Source of the DNA: Streptomyces sp. WM6378
GTDB taxonomy: Bacteria > Actinomycetota > Actinomycetes > Streptomycetales > Streptomycetaceae
DNA length: 64,000 bases
Direction: 5' to 3'
NCBI RefSeq assembly: GCF_001279695.1
Contig: NZ_LGDD01000328.1
Location: 1-64,000 of the forward strand
The notes below the pieces were generated by a model. That model searched no databases and was not told where the DNA came from. It saw only the letters and a list, made by a program, of their open reading frames with translations. A program made the position numbers and the translations under genes. Below are positions 60,782 through 64,000 of this stretch, piece by piece (position 1 is the stretch's first letter; every line of letters begins with the position of its first letter).

Positions 60782-62467
60782 TCAGACCTCGTACGGCTGA
60801 ACGACGATGAAGTTGCCGGGGGCGCCCCGGAACTGGAGATTGACGGACTCGCCGCTGTGCCCGGGATAGGCGTTGCGGCGCAGCCGGACCTGGCTGGAGA
60901 CGATCACCTGGGACGCGGCGGACCAGGCGACGATCGCGTCGCTGTCGGCGAACGTGGTCGGCGTGACCGGCAGCACCACCGGGGTGCCGTGCGTCATGAC
61001 GACGACGGTGCCGGTGCCCTGGAAGAGCATGGTGAACAGGGCACCTCCGGGGATGCCGTGCCCCTCGATGCGGCGGACCTCGTACTGGAGCGACTCGTCG
61101 AAGGCGAGGACGTTCTCGGCGGAGACGCAGATGCCGTCGCCCTGGAGCTCGATGGGGTGCAGATAGGCGCTGTTCTCGGCGAGGAAGACCTGGCCGCGGC
61201 CGGAGCAGCGCATCAACTGCATTTCCTGGCCGGTCGCGTTGCCGACGATCCGGCCCGCGAAGCCTGCTCCCTTGTAGCCGAAGTCGACCTTGCCCTGGTA
61301 CATGACCATGCTGCCCTGGCGGGCGAGGACCGGCTGGCCGCCGGCGCCGAGGTCGACCCGGACCAGCTGCTTGTTCTGCGACGTCCAGCGCTGGCCGGTG
61401 GGCAGTTCCTTGTACATCTGGATGGCGGCGTGGAGGCCGCCACCGCCCTGGGGCACGGCCTGCGGCTGCCCATAGGGCGCGGGCTGCCCATAGGGCGACG
61501 GCTGACCGTACGGGGCGGGGGCGCCCGGCGGCGGGACCTGGCCCGGAACGTGACCGGGCTGCTGGCCGAACTGCGGCTGCTGCGGCGGCCGTCCGTACTG
61601 GGGCTGGGGCGGCTGCCCGTACGGAGAAGGCGCGGGCGGCGGCGGCACGGTGCCGGGCACCAGGTGCATGGGCGCGGCGATGGTGGGGGCCGCATGGATC
61701 TGCGGGCTGGGCGCGGGAGGCGGCGGCGGAGGAGTGGATCCCTGCGGCGGCGGCGCGTAGTGCTGCGGGGCGGCCGGGGCAGGCGCGGGCGCCGGCACCG
61801 GTGCCCCGAAGGAGGGCGCGGGCTGCGGGGCAGGCACCGGGGTGCCGAACTGTGGGGCCGGGGCGGCGGCTTGGGGCGGCGGCGCGAAACCGGGCGTCGC
61901 ACCCTGCGGCTCGGGCTGCGGCGGGGCCGCGGGCTCCTCCTCCAGGACCTCGCCGCCGAAGTTCTTCAGGAGGGCTTCGAGGCCACCGTCGAAACCCTGG
62001 CCGACGGCGGCGAAGCGCCAGACGTCCTTCAGGTAGAAGTCGCCGAGCATCACGGCCCGCTCGGTGCTGAACTCCGCGCCGGTGAAGGCGTACCGGACGA
62101 CTTCCTCGCCGCCGGCGACGACCCGGATGTAGCCCGGGCCCACCTGCGACATCTGGCCCGCGCCGTCGAGCGTCGCAGTGAAGGAGAGCTTGTGGATGTT
62201 CGCCGGGACGCGGTCCAGGGTGACGCGGAACGACTCGGTGTCACCGGACTGGGCGCCGAGGAGCTGGATCGACTCCTCAGGGGATTTCGGCTGGTTGAAG
62301 AAGACGAAGTAACGGTCGTCGGACAGCTGCTCGTTGGCGTCGAGCCCGAAGCAGCTGATGTCGAAGGCCAGCCCGGGACCGCCGATCTGCACGCCTACGT
62401 ACAGATCCGTCCCTGCCGTGAGATCACTGACCTTGGCCTTGTGGCCGCGCTGGAATTCCCTGGCCAT
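60782..62467 (-). CDS. TerD-AIM24 fusion protein
   Basis: A 561-residue two-domain protein. The N-terminal TerD domain (about residues 1-180) starts AREFQRGHKAKVSDLTAGTD and contains SCFGLDANEQLSDDRYFVFF and LGDFYLKDVWRFAAVGQGFD, which includes the acidic residues for calcium binding. A long Pro/Gln/Ala-rich linker follows (about 185-345). The AIM24 domain (about 350-561) carries LARQGSMVMYQGKVDFGYKG and ends with IVVQPYEV. TerD proteins belong to tellurite and stress-response gene sets; no other ter genes are here. It is the first gene of the operon. Confidence 0.87.
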   Translation of the reverse strand: MAREFQRGHKAKVSDLTAGTDLYVGVQIGGPGLAFDISCFGLDANEQLSDDRYFVFFNQPKSPEESIQLLGAQSGDTESFRVTLDRVPANIHKLSFTATLDGAGQMSQVGPGYIRVVAGGEEVVRYAFTGAEFSTERAVMLGDFYLKDVWRFAAVGQGFDGGLEALLKNFGGEVLEEEPAAPPQPEPQGATPGFAPPPQAAAPAPQFGTPVPAPQPAPSFGAPVPAPAPAPAAPQHYAPPPQGSTPPPPPPAPSPQIHAAPTIAAPMHLVPGTVPPPPAPSPYGQPPQPQYGRPPQQPQFGQQPGHVPGQVPPPGAPAPYGQPSPYGQPAPYGQPQAVPQGGGGLHAAIQMYKELPTGQRWTSQNKQLVRVDLGAGGQPVLARQGSMVMYQGKVDFGYKGAGFAGRIVGNATGQEMQLMRCSGRGQVFLAENSAYLHPIELQGDGICVSAENVLAFDESLQYEVRRIEGHGIPGGALFTMLFQGTGTVVVMTHGTPVVLPVTPTTFADSDAIVAWSAASQVIVSSQVRLRRNAYPGHSGESVNLQFRGAPGNFIVVQPYEV

Positions 62468-62573
62468 GCGTACCGACCGTCCCCCATCCCGAGGTGATTG
62501 CGTCGCGCCAGGCTAACGGCTGCCTCGGACAATCGGCGAAGCCGCTACACATTCGGTACAGAACAGCCGACGC

Positions 62574-63170
62574 TCACTCTCCGCGAGCGGCGGGCAGGTG
62601 CGGAAGGCGGTCGGCGGCCACCACGCCTTCGAGGTAGCCGCGGGCCCGTTCGGTGCGCGGATAGGCGTCAAGGAGCCGCCAGAACCGGGGTCCGTGGCCG
62701 GGCACCAGCAGGTGGGCCAGCTCGTGGACGAGCACATAGTCGACGACGTACTCGGGCATGCCCTGGAGCCGGTGCGAGAGGCGGATGCTGCCCTCGGCCG
62801 GGGTGCACGAGCCCCAGCGGGTGTTCTGATTGGTCACCCAGCGCACCGACGCGGGGCGGGCCCGGCCCTCGAAGTACTGCTCGGAAAGACGCTCGGCGCG
62901 CTCGGTGAGTTCCGCGTCGCCCAGCATGCGCTTGCTCTCCTGCGCGGCCAGTTTGTCCAGCATCACCGTGACCCAGCGCTGCTCCTCCGCCTCGGACATC
63001 CGGGCCGGGATCAGCACGATGGTGCGGTCGCCCTCGCGGTACGCGGAGACCGTTCTGCTGCGCCGGGTGCTGCGGCGGACCTCGACCGCGCTCGTCGCCG
63101 AACCGCGTGGCGGCAGGCTGGTGGGGCTGCGCGGCGGGCTTCCGGCACTCTGGAGTGGGTCGGCGGGCAC
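62574..63170 (-). CDS. YgjP-like metallopeptidase domain protein (M48/DUF45)
   Basis: A 198-residue protein with the zinc motif VHELAHLL (HExxH, near residues 149-153) and a third-ligand region GHGPRFWRLLDAYPR. RWGSCTPAEGSIRLSHRLQG before the motif is typical of YgjP-like domains. The first 40 residues are Pro/Ser/Arg-rich and unconserved. The start is GTG 63170. In other bacteria the family includes UTP-associated and uncharacterised peptidases; the substrate is unknown. It lies upstream of the TerD-AIM24 operon with 106 bases between them and may be independent. Confidence 0.85.
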   Translation of the reverse strand: MPADPLQSAGSPPRSPTSLPPRGSATSAVEVRRSTRRSRTVSAYREGDRTIVLIPARMSEAEEQRWVTVMLDKLAAQESKRMLGDAELTERAERLSEQYFEGRARPASVRWVTNQNTRWGSCTPAEGSIRLSHRLQGMPEYVVDYVLVHELAHLLVPGHGPRFWRLLDAYPRTERARGYLEGVVAADRLPHLPAARGE

Positions 63171-63395
63171 GCCCCGACGTTACCCGCTGTCAGTGGAGGA
63201 AGTCCCGCCTCCGGGACGGTTGAGCCATGATCCATCCGCCGGGGTGCAGCATTTGAATGACTAATACCCCTCGCCTGTGGACAACTTTTCACGCCCTTCA
63301 CCGCAGCGGTGCATTCTGGCCCCATGCCGCGCGACGGCCTGCGATCGGGCAGGTTCCGGGGACGCGCGGAAGTGCGGGACAACGGGGGTTCGACC

Positions 63396-64000
63396 ATGCA
63401 TCCGATGCTGAAGCCGGCACTGCGCCGGGCCTGGCGGGACCGGCAGACCGTGCAGTTCGGGATCACGCCCGCGCAGGCGGTGGTCGTGTCTCCGGTGGAC
63501 CCGGCGACGGGCCATTTCCTGGAACTGCTCGACGGCACCCAGGGCCTGCCGCTCCTGTACGAGCGGGCGCGTGCCCTCAATCTGCCACCGGGTCAAGTGG
63601 ACGAGCTGGTGGCCCGGTTGACGGCGGCGGGCGTCGTGGACGATCCGACGGCGGGCGGCCCGGCGGCCGATGCGTTACGGATTCGGTCGGATGCGCTGGA
63701 GCGACTACGGCCGGATCTGGCTTCCCTCTCCCTCGTCCACCCGGAGCCGGGCGACGCGGCGCGCAGGCTGGCGGCCCGCAGGGCCATACGGGTTCAGGTG
63801 CGCGGCGCCGGGCGGGTCGGCGCGACCATCGCCGCGGTGCTGTCGGGGTCCGGGGTGGGCCGGGTCGACGTCCTCGACGGGGGCGTCGCGCAGCCGGGCG
63901 ACGTGGCGCCGGGCGGGCTGCCCGAACGGGCCCTCGGCGAGCGGCGGGCGACGGCGGCGGGACAGCTGGTGCGACGGACCGCGCCGGGCGTGCCGCCGCG
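63396..64000 (+). CDS. ThiF/MoeB-family adenylyltransferase-like protein, 3' truncated
   Basis: The first 201 codons; the gene runs off the right edge with no stop. It opens HPMLKPALRRAWRDRQTVQF. A winged-helix-like N-terminal part follows (about residues 20-110, LPLLYERARALNLPPGQVDE). The start of a Rossmann domain, VRGAGRVGATIAAVLSGSGV then DVLDGGVAQPGDVAPGG, is typical of ThiF/E1-like or TOMM leader-binding enzymes. GGGGG lies eight bases before ATG 63396; an in-frame ATG at 63324 would add 24 residues. Whether it is an active sulfur-carrier activator cannot be judged because the catalytic region is outside the window. Confidence 0.75.
   Translation, partial: MHPMLKPALRRAWRDRQTVQFGITPAQAVVVSPVDPATGHFLELLDGTQGLPLLYERARALNLPPGQVDELVARLTAAGVVDDPTAGGPAADALRIRSDALERLRPDLASLSLVHPEPGDAARRLAARRAIRVQVRGAGRVGATIAAVLSGSGVGRVDVLDGGVAQPGDVAPGGLPERALGERRATAAGQLVRRTAPGVPP

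Overview
The window is Streptomyces-type actinobacterial DNA. It has very high G+C with GC-rich third positions, frequent GTG starts, dense genes on both strands, a WhiB-like protein, the SigR/RsrA and SigH/anti-sigma pairs, and the das chitin-sugar locus with its DasR operators. As I remember it, the backbone follows the S. coelicolor chromosome around SCO5245 down to SCO5178 (sigH, wblE, nagB, das, dasR, nrdAB, sigR-rsrA, aroA, hisN). No insertion sequence, CRISPR array, integrase or rRNA gene was seen. All assignments come from reading the sequence; no database search was run.

Layout. 1-4 kb: the start of a family 2B encapsulin-like shell gene runs off the left edge. Next come an NO-sensing nsrR/hmpA pair, a cytoplasmic-looking amidase and a PLP desulfhydrase. 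4-12 kb: a CPA1 antiporter with a divergent UBP zinc-finger protein, the ushX-sigH stress sigma module, a lipid kinase, wblE, a PdtaS-like histidine kinase, and a TetR/SDR pair. 13-28.5 kb: the GlcNAc/chitin locus, with nagB, dasD, dasC, dasB, dasA, divergent dasR and a sodium:solute symporter. A five-gene co-directional cassette sits between nagB and dasD: PhyH-type oxygenase, GT-A-like protein of unknown function, ornithine-decarboxylase-like PLP enzyme, GNAT and MFS exporter. It looks like a small biosynthetic operon inserted into the sugar locus.

28.5-38 kb: class Ia ribonucleotide reductase (nrdA-nrdB) behind tandem NrdR-like boxes and a cobalamin riboswitch, then peptide deformylase, a TPR protein, an HD-GYP/degenerate-HD membrane pair and sigR-rsrA with a perfect SigR-type promoter. 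38-50 kb: a hydrolase, a YedK-type protease, a membrane peptidase, aroA, rsgA, an SMR pump, TetR, hisN, a CBS protein, katA/catR, and two identical initiator tRNA genes flanking a Sel1-repeat protein. 50-64 kb: a UPF0182 membrane protein, a PDZ/Lon-type protease, a 56-residue small membrane protein, moaE, an epimerase-like protein, a DUF2342-type protein with a Nudix hydrolase, an operon of three AIM24 proteins (one fused to TerD), a YgjP-like metalloprotein and a ThiF-family gene cut by the right edge.

How it works together. DasR should repress dasABCD, itself and nagB through sites resembling TGGTCTAGACCA; I count six such sites. Two lie outside the classical targets. One, at 20124-20139, has the same architecture as the dasA promoter and points at the inserted cassette. 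The other lies upstream of the histidine kinase. The most interesting reading is that an undescribed small-molecule operon has been wired into amino-sugar control.
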